NCBI GenBank assembly: GCA_035390885.1
Contig: DAOOUW010000016.1
Coordinates: 1-42,003 of the forward strand
DNA length: 42,003 bases
Source: JAOAFT01 sp035390885
Lineage (GTDB): Bacteria; Bacteroidota; Ignavibacteria; UBA10030
Direction of reading: 5' to 3'
Every line of letters starts with the position of its first letter. The first letter of the stretch is position 1. A program made the translations under genes and the position numbers. A model generated the notes under the pieces. The model did not search any database, had not been told where the DNA came from, and worked only from the letters and a program-made list of their open reading frames with translations. Shown piece by piece: positions 32,938-40,976 of the stretch.

Positions 32938-33687
32938 ATGAAGTTCTATTTGCGAGGGAATAAGTTGGGATTCATTTTTGCGCTACTAATAGTTCTTTTA
33001 TTTGGTTCAAATGGATGCTCAAGAGTCTGGGAGAAGAATATTTCATTGCGGAATATTGAGGAACCAATTGATGTGGTGGAAGAAAAAGTTGGTTTAATTG
33101 GTGAATCACAGAGAACATTTGTGCCCTTAAGGAATGTACAGCCCTTCATTCCAATAATTAAATTTTATGCACAACGATACAATATTGACTGGGTGCTTAT
33201 TGTTGCAATGATGAAGCAAGAATCTGTATTTAACGAGAATGCAGTTAGTCATAAGGGTGCATACGGATTGATGCAATTAATGCCATTGACTCAGGTTGAA
33301 GTAGCAGAGCAGTTAGATCTTCATGAGACTGAATCTCCTCAAAATAATATTCATGCAGGCGTCTATTATTTTCAATCCTTGTATTCCAATATTCAAGGGA
33401 AGACAGAAAACGACAGAATTAAAATTGCACTTGCAGCATATAATGCTGGAATAGGTCGGGTTCAAGATGCTCAGGCAATTGCTCGTTATTTAGGTGAAGA
33501 TCCAACGACGTGGAATGCTGTTCGACTTGGCTTAACTTTACTGACAAAGCAGAATTATACTCTCCATCAGCGAGTTTGGGAGGGAGGATGTCCACCAAGC
33601 GGATATTTTTTGGATTGGAAACAAACTCATTCGTACGTTGAAAAAATTATGAAAGATTATAATAATTATTCTCTTGCATTACGTTAA
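32938..33687 (+). CDS. SLT-type lytic transglycosylase lipoprotein
   Basis: A 249-residue peptidoglycan-cleaving enzyme. The signal peptide ends at a lipobox-like NGC (FALLIVLLFGSNGC). The SLT domain is clear: DWVLIVAMMKQESVFNENAV with the catalytic Glu in QES, then SHKGAYGLMQLMPLT, NNIHAGVYYFQSL and ALAAYNAGIGRVQDAQ. It cleaves MurNAc-GlcNAc bonds to form anhydro ends in the periplasm. The ribosome binding site is GAAGGA. It is the first gene of the envelope cluster and precedes a small barrel protein by 29 nt. Confidence 0.93.
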   Translation: MKFYLRGNKLGFIFALLIVLLFGSNGCSRVWEKNISLRNIEEPIDVVEEKVGLIGESQRTFVPLRNVQPFIPIIKFYAQRYNIDWVLIVAMMKQESVFNENAVSHKGAYGLMQLMPLTQVEVAEQLDLHETESPQNNIHAGVYYFQSLYSNIQGKTENDRIKIALAAYNAGIGRVQDAQAIARYLGEDPTTWNAVRLGLTLLTKQNYTLHQRVWEGGCPPSGYFLDWKQTHSYVEKIMKDYNNYSLALR

Positions 33688-33716
33688 ACGAAGTTTTAAC
33701 CCAAATAGGTGAAACT

Positions 33717-34250
33717 ATGAAACAGGTATCGCTCTTAAGTATAATTTTCGGGCTTTTTTGTCTTGTTGTAACTTCTATAGGTTATGCACAACCGCAAAAA
33801 GGACTCTATGGAATTTCTATTAATTTAACGAATGGTTTTTTTACCTCACAAAGTGTAAAAACACCAGCGGGACCTTACACCATAGGAATTATCTATCTTC
33901 CTTCGGAAAAGATTCGGTTAAGAGGTGATATCGGATTTAGATCTCAAAAGAACATTTCTGGCGATAAAGAATCTGAATTTGCATTTACTGCAAACCTATG
34001 GCGTTATTTTACAACGAAGGACAATATATCGACATTTCTTGGCGGCGATTTCATCGTTGGTTCGGTTTCATCAAACAAGTCGACGGGACTTATTGGCTTT
34101 GGGGTTGGTGGAGGAGCGGAATACTGGGCGAGCAAAAGATTTTCTATCTATGGACAGTTAGGTTTAAATTACGGTCATTATTCTGTTGATGATGACACAG
34201 CAAATGATATTTATACTTCTGCAGCGGTAGGCGTTTGTTGGTATTTTTAA
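33717..34250 (+). CDS. Small outer-membrane beta-barrel protein
   Basis: A 177-residue protein with signal peptide (VSLLSIIFGLFCLVVTSIGY, then AQ). The mature part alternates hydrophobic and polar residues in strands of 8-12 residues (YTIGIIYLPSEKIRLRGDIG, FAFTANLWRYF, STFLGGDFIVGSV, FSIYGQLGLNYGHY). It ends with an aromatic residue (VGVCWYF), the usual barrel-insertion signal. An eight-stranded OmpA/OmpW-like barrel is likely. The 3' end converges on the porD-like gene with only 27 nt between them and no terminator. Confidence 0.78.
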   Translation: MKQVSLLSIIFGLFCLVVTSIGYAQPQKGLYGISINLTNGFFTSQSVKTPAGPYTIGIIYLPSEKIRLRGDIGFRSQKNISGDKESEFAFTANLWRYFTTKDNISTFLGGDFIVGSVSSNKSTGLIGFGVGGGAEYWASKRFSIYGQLGLNYGHYSVDDDTANDIYTSAAVGVCWYF

Positions 34251-34277
34251 TTATGCTATCAAGATAGAGGATATTTC

Positions 34278-35183
34278 TTAGGGCTTGCTTTTCCATTCCT
34301 GATATGTTGCTCGATGTTCTATATCCAAATTGGATAATCGGTCATACACATCGCGTGAAGGATAGGCAAGGAAAATATCGGCGATTTCCTTATACTTTGA
34401 ATCGAAGAATTGTTTAATGGTGATACTCGTTGGATTCTGTTTTCGGAAGTTCGAGATCGTTTCTAGTGAGGTTAATATTGCTTCGAATGCTTGTTGTGAA
34501 TTTACCCCAAGTTGGTCGAGTCCGTCAAAGTAATAGCAATTCATAGCAATACGAACTTTGTCATAACTTGAATTGGTAAGTTCACTTGCTAAGCCGTATC
34601 GGTTATAGCTGGAAGACATTTGTTGCCAGTACTTACCAGCAGAAGTAGCGGCTAATTGCTGGCAAACATTGAAAGCTTTTTGGAAATACCGACTACCAGA
34701 CAGAGGAATATATGTATCGCAATCGAATCCAATAATTATGTATGCGTAGAAATCCAGAAAATCACATAATGGATCGGTTGAATAATCATCCTGAACAAGT
34801 CGTTGATTTGGGTAATAAGTGAATTCCCAATTTTCATCCATAATGCGCAGAACTGGCGTGTAATTTCCCGATTTGTCGTCGCCTATGTAAATAGGTCGTT
34901 GGCTGGCAATGAATACCTGCGCGGTGTATTGATTATTGCCAGAGTATGTCTTAAAGAATATATCAAAGTTGCATCGGATTTTTTCTTCGATTGGTTCGGA
35001 TGTATAACGAGTGGAGTTTAAATATCGTTCAACATCGGATTTAAAATTGCTAAGATAATCTCTTTGTGAGGATGAAATTGATTCCAGATTGACATTGACT
35101 TCGCATTGTAATTCTTGTCCAAAAGAATCAAAAGAATGGAGTAATAAGAGAATTGGAATAAAATAAAATAAACTTTTCTTCAT
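34278..35183 (-). CDS. porD: PorD-like protein (DUF4835 family), T9SS-associated
   Basis: A 301-residue exported protein with signal peptide MKKSLFYFIPILLLL, then SFGQ. The mature start ELQCEVNVNLESI, the following IRCNFDIFFKTYSGNNQYTA, and the aspartate/tyrosine-rich block CDFLDFYAYIIIGFDCDTYI are characteristic of DUF4835, annotated in Bacteroidota as PorD, an accessory protein of type IX secretion. The exact molecular role of PorD is not settled. Other PorLMN-type genes are not in the window. Its ATG is only 14 nt from the ATG of the divergent PorV/PorQ-like gene. Confidence 0.8.
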   Translation of the reverse strand: MKKSLFYFIPILLLLHSFDSFGQELQCEVNVNLESISSSQRDYLSNFKSDVERYLNSTRYTSEPIEEKIRCNFDIFFKTYSGNNQYTAQVFIASQRPIYIGDDKSGNYTPVLRIMDENWEFTYYPNQRLVQDDYSTDPLCDFLDFYAYIIIGFDCDTYIPLSGSRYFQKAFNVCQQLAATSAGKYWQQMSSSYNRYGLASELTNSSYDKVRIAMNCYYFDGLDQLGVNSQQAFEAILTSLETISNFRKQNPTSITIKQFFDSKYKEIADIFLAYPSRDVYDRLSNLDIEHRATYQEWKSKP

Positions 35184-35197
35184 AATGAGGCTTTCAA

Positions 35198-36058
35198 ATG
35201 TTACAGGGGAAATATACTACTTTTCTTCAGTCTCATCAAGTTCAGCGCAAATGTTTTCTGACGCTTGTGCTTCTTCTATTACTATTTCAAAATGGTATAG
35301 GAATGGGCGAACGACTTGGAAGAGGAACTAAATCGATTGCGCTATCTAATGCTTTTGTTGCAGTCGCTGATGATCCATGGACAATTTTTTATAATCCTGC
35401 GGGTTTAATTCAGCTTTCATCGATTGAAGCTGGAGCGTTTATTATTCCAAATCAATTTGGAATTTCAGAACTTCGCACTGTATCATCTGCAATGGCGCTA
35501 CCTTTGAAGTATTTTTCAGCAGGAATTGCTGCTGAACAATTCGGTTTTCAACTTTATCGTGAAGTCGAAGGCCGTTGCGCAATAGCCGCTTCGATTATCA
35601 ATTCTATTGGGTTCGGTGTCTCCTGCAATTACCACAAGCTTATCATTGAGCGATATGGAAGCGCATCTGTATTTTCCTTCGACATTGGAATTCTGGCATC
35701 GATGACAAAAAATGCGTCTCTTGGCTTTTCTGCAAAAAATATTACTGGCGCAACTGTTTCTCATCTTAATGAGAAACTTCCTCAAATTTTTTCGGTTGGT
35801 GTTGCTCAAAGATTTTCACATGGATTTCTAATTACAGTTGAGGCGGAAAAAGATATTCGTTATCCGTACTTGATTAAAGCTGGAATTGAACATCGAATAT
35901 TCAATGTCTTGTACTTACGGTGCGGAATAAATAGCCAACCCAAGAGTTATTCTTTAGGCGGCGCAGTATCATTTTACTGGTGTTCATTTGGTTATGCATG
36001 TCATAGTCATCCATTTCTTGGTTATACTCATCAAGTTGATATTAAGGTTAAGCTGTGA
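35198..36058 (+). CDS. PorV/PorQ-like outer-membrane barrel protein
   Basis: A 286-residue protein. After 17 polar residues there is a hydrophobic signal (CFLTLVLLLLLF). The mature start GTKSIALSNAFVAVADDPWT with IFYNPAGLIQL is the N-terminal pattern of PorV/PorQ/UPF0164 and FadL-like barrels. The remainder is regular amphipathic strands, and it ends with VDIKVKL. In T9SS organisms PorV shuttles cargo and PorQ is a paralogue; which one this resembles cannot be decided by eye. The stop overlaps the GTG start of the HhH-barrel gene (GTGA), so the two proteins are made together. Confidence 0.75.
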   Translation: MLQGKYTTFLQSHQVQRKCFLTLVLLLLLFQNGIGMGERLGRGTKSIALSNAFVAVADDPWTIFYNPAGLIQLSSIEAGAFIIPNQFGISELRTVSSAMALPLKYFSAGIAAEQFGFQLYREVEGRCAIAASIINSIGFGVSCNYHKLIIERYGSASVFSFDIGILASMTKNASLGFSAKNITGATVSHLNEKLPQIFSVGVAQRFSHGFLITVEAEKDIRYPYLIKAGIEHRIFNVLYLRCGINSQPKSYSLGGAVSFYWCSFGYACHSHPFLGYTHQVDIKVKL

Positions 36059-38034
36059 GAACATCTCTTGTTGTCCTTTGCATAATTTTATTGTGTGCGA
36101 ATCTCAATGCACAAGAATTTGATGATGACTCGGAATACTTATTCGATCAAATTGAGCAAACAGATGATGAAGTCAATATTATAGATGAAGAGATGATTGG
36201 AGAATTTGCCGATAAGCCGTTAGATATCAATACTGTTGATGAAAATGAGTTGCTGAAAATTCCTGGAATGAATGCACAAATTGTACAAGAAATTGTTCAG
36301 AGAAGAGCGCTGCAGCCATATACTAATATCACACAAATCAAATCGCTGAATGGAATCACTCCAGAACAATATGTGATATTCCGAAAATGCCTTTGCATCA
36401 AAAAAGGGAAAAATGCTTCAGTACAGATTACCGAACGTTTAGGAAAAGAACTTCAGGAAAAACAAGGATTTACAAATGGTAATTATATGGGAAATCCTTA
36501 TGCAACTCAGACTCGAATTACAGGATATCTACCACTACCTTCTTCTTCGTCGAAACAAATTCTTTCTGACATTCGGTTCGGTTGCGCTATGAAGAAAGAT
36601 GCCGGAGAGTATTTCCGCTATGGAATTCTAAAAGGATTTACGAAATTTTCAATTCCTTCACTTTCGACGGCGGTACTTGTGGGCGATTATTGCGTGCATG
36701 CTGGTGAAGGAATTATTTTCGGCGTTCCATCGTTTGTAACTTCTGCTCCTACTATTACTTCATTGCAGTTAGTACGCAAGACGGGAGCGCTGTCGCGTCT
36801 CTCTACAAGTGCAGAATGGAATTTACGGGGATTAGCTTTGACTTTTCAAAAATATCGGATAAATGCTACGGCATTATATTCAAATCAATTTTACCATGGT
36901 ACTATTAACAATGACTCGGTTTATTGTACAATTGATAAAAGTGGATATTTCCGAACATCGAGTGAACTAAGAAAACGAAATGTATTGAATGAACATCTTA
37001 TGGGCTTAGTGATCGAGACTAAACCAATGGATTTCCTTTGGGTCGGTGGTGCGTTTTATCATTCGCGGTATAATCGCGCTATTGCTCTTCCGACAAGAAT
37101 GTTCGACACAGTAAATTCAATTCAGTGTTATTCGATTTATACAAGAATTCAATATTCATCTTTCTATGTGTCGCTGGAGAGCGGTTTTGATTATCATAAT
37201 AGATGCGCTCTCTGCGGAAGAGTTTTATTTCAGCCAGATGAAGCCACGACGATGATGATGGTTATGAGAAAGTATCCAGAATATTTTTTAACTCTCCATG
37301 GTAATGCAATTGTCTTGTCAGGGAACGAAGTGCGCAATGAATCTGGAGTAACCATTGGAGTTTATAGAAAATGTAATGGAAAACTTTCAACGCAAATTCT
37401 ATACGATCAATATCGAAATAGAGAGAAAAATTTTTTGTCCCTGCTTCAAGGCCAATTATTTAGTATGCAAATATTATATCAATGGAACGCTAAGTACGAA
37501 CTAAGCTTTCGTTTACGATTTCGTGAAGGTGATGTGATGACGAAAGTAATGGATTCGTATGGTAGAGAGATTGCTGTGCAGGGCGTCCAAAAAACTGAGA
37601 ATTACAGAGTAAAATTTATTTATCGTCCTCTTCGTGGATGGGCATTGAAGAGTAATATCGACTATGTGGCGTCTCATTCGGCTGAGAGCAACAGTACAGC
37701 GAATGGCATAAATCTTAGTCAGGCTTTGCAATGCAATCCATTTTCCTTTTTATCAATTGAAACTTGCGTAAATATCTTTGAAACAGATTCGTACGACTCG
37801 AGACTCTATAGCTACGAATCCAATTTACCTGGTTATTCAACCAGCGCTTTGTTGTACGGCGAAGGCGTTCGTTGGTATATGATTATCAATGTTCATCCAA
37901 CAAAAAGAATATCTATCCAATGTAAGTACACGCAGAATGCAAAGGATGGGGTAACTTCGTATGGTAGCGGTAATGAAACTGTGAATGGTTCCGTCCGTTC
38001 GAGCATTCTAATGCAGTTAAAGTGTGCGTTCTAA
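36055..38034 (+). CDS. Exported helix-hairpin-helix protein with predicted outer-membrane barrel
   Basis: A 659-residue protein starting at a GTG (36055) that overlaps the upstream TGA. The signal peptide is LVVLCIILLCANLNA. An acidic linker follows, then a ComEA-type helix-hairpin-helix region at about 55-112 (LDINTVDENELLKIPGMNAQ, then IVQEIVQRRALQPYTNITQI, then LNGITPEQY). In other proteins this fold binds DNA non-specifically. From about residue 140 the sequence turns into repeated amphipathic strands with many Tyr/Phe and ends in SSILMQLKCAF, consistent with a large outer-membrane barrel. Similar HhH-plus-barrel proteins occur in Bacteroidota but have no established function. Translational coupling to the PorV/PorQ-like gene suggests a shared complex. 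Confidence 0.75.
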   Translation: MRTSLVVLCIILLCANLNAQEFDDDSEYLFDQIEQTDDEVNIIDEEMIGEFADKPLDINTVDENELLKIPGMNAQIVQEIVQRRALQPYTNITQIKSLNGITPEQYVIFRKCLCIKKGKNASVQITERLGKELQEKQGFTNGNYMGNPYATQTRITGYLPLPSSSSKQILSDIRFGCAMKKDAGEYFRYGILKGFTKFSIPSLSTAVLVGDYCVHAGEGIIFGVPSFVTSAPTITSLQLVRKTGALSRLSTSAEWNLRGLALTFQKYRINATALYSNQFYHGTINNDSVYCTIDKSGYFRTSSELRKRNVLNEHLMGLVIETKPMDFLWVGGAFYHSRYNRAIALPTRMFDTVNSIQCYSIYTRIQYSSFYVSLESGFDYHNRCALCGRVLFQPDEATTMMMVMRKYPEYFLTLHGNAIVLSGNEVRNESGVTIGVYRKCNGKLSTQILYDQYRNREKNFLSLLQGQLFSMQILYQWNAKYELSFRLRFREGDVMTKVMDSYGREIAVQGVQKTENYRVKFIYRPLRGWALKSNIDYVASHSAESNSTANGINLSQALQCNPFSFLSIETCVNIFETDSYDSRLYSYESNLPGYSTSALLYGEGVRWYMIINVHPTKRISIQCKYTQNAKDGVTSYGSGNETVNGSVRSSILMQLKCAF

Positions 38035-38144
38035 TTTAATCCCTCCAACTATATTAGTTTTACATTATTTTATCGAACAAGAATAGGGATTTATTCTTCA
38101 AAAAGAGCAGGGAGAATTTATTATATCATTCAGAACATTTATTC

Positions 38145-38168
38145 AAGGGAAAAACTTTTGTATTTTTA
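38145..38168 (+). promoter_or_regulatory. Candidate promoter element upstream of mnmA
   Basis: AAGGGAAAAACTTTTGTAT followed by TTTTAG, almost the same as at 23543-23567. It ends only a few nt before the mnmA ATG. If the TTTTGTAT block is the -10, the mRNA would be leaderless or nearly so. Confidence 0.35.
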
Positions 38169-38173
38169 GTTTG

Positions 38174-39432
38174 ATGAGTAAGAATAAAAAAGTCGTTGTT
38201 GGAATGAGCGGCGGTGTTGATTCTTCGGTTGCTGTTGTGATGTTATTGGAGCAGGGATATGATGTTATCGGTTTGACGATGAAAACGTTCGAGGAAGCGT
38301 CAAGTGCTGAAAATATCAGGAACGAGACTAATTATCATAGATTAAAAGCAATTGAGGATGCACAACTTGTCGCATCGAAATTAGGGATTCCACATTATGT
38401 AATCGATCTCCACGATGATTTTGAACGGTGTGTCGTTCAATACTTTGTTGATGAGTACTTACATGGTCGTACTCCAAATCCGTGCGTTGTGTGCAATCGG
38501 ACGATTAAGTGGGGAGTAATGTTACAGAAAGCACAGGAATTGGGCGCATCCTATTTTGCAACAGGACACTATGCGGGCATTCGTTACCATCCAGAACAAA
38601 AACGATATACAGTAGTGCGTGGAAAACATGCAGAGAAAGATCAATCGTATGCTTTATNNNNNNNNNNNNNNNNNNNNNNNNNNNNNNNNNNNNNNNNNNN
38701 NNNNNNNNNNNNNNNNNNNNNNNNNNNNNNNNNNNNNNNNNNNNNNNNNNNNNNNNNCGATATACAGTAGTGCGTGGAAAACATGCAGAGAAAGATCAAT
38801 CGTATGCTTTATGGTGGGTGGAACAAAAGGCGTTAGCACGGACATTATTTCCGTTGGCTGAATTGACTAAGCCAGATGTACGCCAAATCGCCCAGCGTCT
38901 TGAGCTTCGCACTGCTCATAAAGAGGAAAGTTTTGAAATATGCTTTATACCGGATAGTCAATACGACCGATTTTTGAAGGAACGAATTCCAACACTGGAA
39001 TCTCAAGTTTCAGGTGGAGACATTGTGCTCGATGGGAGAGTCGTAGGGAAGCATCGTGGATATCCATTTTACACAATAGGTCAACGGCGGGATATTGGCT
39101 CGTATGGCGAAAAAATGTATGTTACAAAAATTGACAGCGAGCAGAACGTTATTACAATAGGAAACGATGAATTACTTTATCATTCGGCGCTTTTGGCGCA
39201 CTCAGTAAACTGGATGAGCATCGAAGGTACAACAGAACCGCTTCGTGGTTTTGCTAAAGTGCGATATAAGGATGATGCAACTCCAGCAATGCTTTATTCG
39301 AATAGCGATGGAGGAATTAAAGTAGTATTTGATTCTCCAAAGCGTGCTATTACTCCTGGTCAATCAGTCGTTTTCTATCAAAATGATGAAATAATTTGCG
39401 GCGGAATTATCGATAGCGCGATGGATGCTTGA
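38174..39432 (+). CDS. mnmA: tRNA-specific 2-thiouridylase MnmA, interrupted by an assembly join
   Basis: With the Ns and one 55-bp copy removed, the gene has 368 codons (367 residues), the normal length. It thiolates U34 of tRNA-Lys, -Glu and -Gln. The PP-loop is SGGVDSS (12-18). The first catalytic Cys is in GRTPNPCVVCNRTIKW and the second in ESFEICFIP. FATGHYAGI, KDQSYALWW and GQRRDIGSYGEKMYV also match. The ATG at 38174 is preferred over the TTG three bases upstream. No Shine-Dalgarno is seen. The frames that cross the N run in other phases are artefacts. Confidence 0.96.
38603..38812. other. Assembly join: 100 N (38658-38757) flanked by a 55-bp duplicate
   Basis: Bases 38603-38657 and 38758-38812 are identical. 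Collapsing them joins YAL to WWVEQ and restores a full-length MnmA. Confidence 0.95.
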
Positions 39433-39480
39433 TGGTCGTGTTTGTCGTAGAAACAATCTTAAAAATGTATCGTTATATTT

Positions 39481-40071
39481 ATGGATAGAGAGCAGCAGCG
39501 AAAAGAAGATGACATTTTAGTACGAAGAGCGAAAGAAGGTGATTATAAATCATTCGAAGCTCTTGTCCAAAAATATCATAGACAGATTGTGAACGTTTCA
39601 TACCTGATTATGGGAAATCGTGAAGCGGCGGAAGATGCGACACAGGAGGTGTTCATTAAAGTGTATAATAAGTTGTCGTTGTATTCACCGGACACATCTT
39701 TTTTTTCGTGGCTCTATCGGATGACAATCAATACGTGTATTGATGAAATTAGAAAAAGGAAGATGCAAAAACTTATTTCGTTGGATTTTTTAACAGAAGA
39801 AGGTGTCGAAAGTTTAGAATATCCCCGAGAACGGGAGTTACCATCGACGGAATTACATAATGATGAAAAAAAGGAAATGGTAAATAAAGCCATGCAAATG
39901 TTATCGAAAGAACATCGTGAGGTACTGGTGTTGCGAGAATATGTAAATTATGGTTATAATGAAATTGCGGAAACGCTTGGAATTTCCGTACAAGCGGTAA
40001 AGTCAAGAATATTTCGAGCAAGAGCTGAACTTCGTACCATTCTTTTAAAACATTTTAAGGATGAACTATGA
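39481..40071 (+). CDS. ECF-type RNA polymerase sigma factor
   Basis: A 196-residue sigma-70 family protein with regions 2 and 4 only. Region 2 has FEALVQKYHRQIVNVSYLIM, EDATQEVFIKVYNKL and FFSWLYRMTINTCIDEIRKR. Region 4 has LSKEHREVLVLREYVNYGYN and EIAETLGISVQAVKSRIFRA, a clear helix-turn-helix. It overlaps the anti-sigma gene by 4 nt (ATGA), the standard arrangement for a sigma held inactive at the membrane. The controlling signal is probably envelope stress; that is inferred from context. Confidence 0.95.
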   Translation: MDREQQRKEDDILVRRAKEGDYKSFEALVQKYHRQIVNVSYLIMGNREAAEDATQEVFIKVYNKLSLYSPDTSFFSWLYRMTINTCIDEIRKRKMQKLISLDFLTEEGVESLEYPRERELPSTELHNDEKKEMVNKAMQMLSKEHREVLVLREYVNYGYNEIAETLGISVQAVKSRIFRARAELRTILLKHFKDEL

Positions 40072-40523
40072 AACGGTGTAAATATCAGCCATTGGTTTCA
40101 GCATTGTTGGATGATGAGGTATCGGTTCAGGAGCGAGTCGTTGCGGAGGAGCATCTTCAACGCTGTGTTGAATGTCAACAGTTCTTTTCTGTAGCACAAG
40201 AAACTCGTGCGAAGATTCAAGAGCTTGGTACTCTAGAATCGGAACCATCACAAATTAGGCGAATCATGGATGAAGTATGGAATGTTCGACAGGAATATTT
40301 TGCGTGGCAGCGAATTGAGATTCCACTAAAACATGCAGTTGTTGTCTTGACGTTATTTGTAGTCATGGTAATTTCTCTATTTTTAGTAAATGAACCGCAA
40401 ACGAATCGCACTGAACGGCCTCTTGTTGCGATCTCAGATTCGACATTCTCGGTAATTTCTATTTTGACGCATGATATTTCGAATCAGGATATTGCTTATG
40501 CGGCAATGATGTCATCGAAGTAA
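40068..40523 (+). CDS. Zinc-finger anti-sigma factor
   Basis: A 151-residue membrane protein. The N-terminal cytoplasmic part carries the ZAS motif HLQRCVECQQF (H-x3-C-x2-C), which binds the partner sigma. One membrane helix follows (AVVVLTLFVVMVISLFLV), then a short periplasmic tail of about 40 residues with no recognisable sensor domain. It is translationally coupled to the sigma gene (ATGA). Confidence 0.88.
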   Translation: MKRCKYQPLVSALLDDEVSVQERVVAEEHLQRCVECQQFFSVAQETRAKIQELGTLESEPSQIRRIMDEVWNVRQEYFAWQRIEIPLKHAVVVLTLFVVMVISLFLVNEPQTNRTERPLVAISDSTFSVISILTHDISNQDIAYAAMMSSK

Positions 40524-40526
40524 GGA

Positions 40527-40688
40527 ATGACTAATATGCAACCGAAAACAAAAGCCATCATTTTCATAATAGTAAGTTTTCTCCTTGGAGGGATTTGCGG
40601 AATTATCCTATCGCCGATTATTATAGAACCAAAACCAGCGCCTCCTAAACATCATGATTTTCTGCAATTATTTTGCGACCAATTGAAT
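40527..40688 (+). CDS. Membrane-anchored periplasmic protein, truncated by the gap (possibly Spy/CpxP-like)
   Basis: Only the first 54 residues are present before the N run. An N-terminal membrane anchor (AIIFIIVSFLLGGICGIIL) is followed by a Pro-rich spacer and HHDFLQLFCDQLN. This resembles the start of Spy/CpxP-like heavy-metal or envelope-stress proteins (a helix beginning FxxxLxLT), but the diagnostic LTxxQ repeat would lie in the gap. It starts 3 nt after the anti-sigma stop and so belongs to the sigma operon. After the gap three reading phases are possible (for example ending LLCEP); the true C-terminus is not known. Confidence 0.6.
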
Positions 40689-40788
40689 NNNNNNNNNNNN
40701 NNNNNNNNNNNNNNNNNNNNNNNNNNNNNNNNNNNNNNNNNNNNNNNNNNNNNNNNNNNNNNNNNNNNNNNNNNNNNNNNNNNNNNNN
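40689..40788. other. Assembly gap of 100 N without flanking duplicate
   Basis: Unlike the other four N runs, the two flanks share no sequence. The true gap length is unknown and at least the rest of the gene starting at 40527 is missing. Confidence 0.95.
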
Positions 40789-40877
40789 GTAATCATTTGC
40801 TTTGCGAACCATAGTTTTGTAAATTTCTAATGATAAAAAAATCTAAGAAAAGTATGTACTGAAAATCGTAAAATTTT

Positions 40878-40951
40878 GCGCCCGTAGCTCAGCTGGATAG
40901 AGCGACAGCCTCCGGAGCTGTAGGCCGGGCGTTCGAATCGCCCCGGGCGCA
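40878..40951 (+). tRNA. tRNA-Arg (anticodon CCG)
   Basis: A 74-nt cloverleaf. The acceptor stem is GCGCCCG/CGGGCGC with A73, the D stem is GCTC/GAGC, the anticodon arm is ACAGC-CTCCGGA-GCTGT, and the T stem is GGGCG/CGCCC. It reads CGG codons. CCA is not encoded. Its anticodon stem is nearly the same as in tRNA-Arg(ACG), but position 27 is A, so the 27-43 pair is intact here. Confidence 0.96.
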
Positions 40952-40976
40952 CGTAATATCATTTGGAGAAAAATTT

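Noticed and set aside
38509..39432. A 307-codon frame across the N run in mnmA
   Set aside because: The part before the Ns is out of phase with MnmA. The collapsed gene runs 38174-39432.
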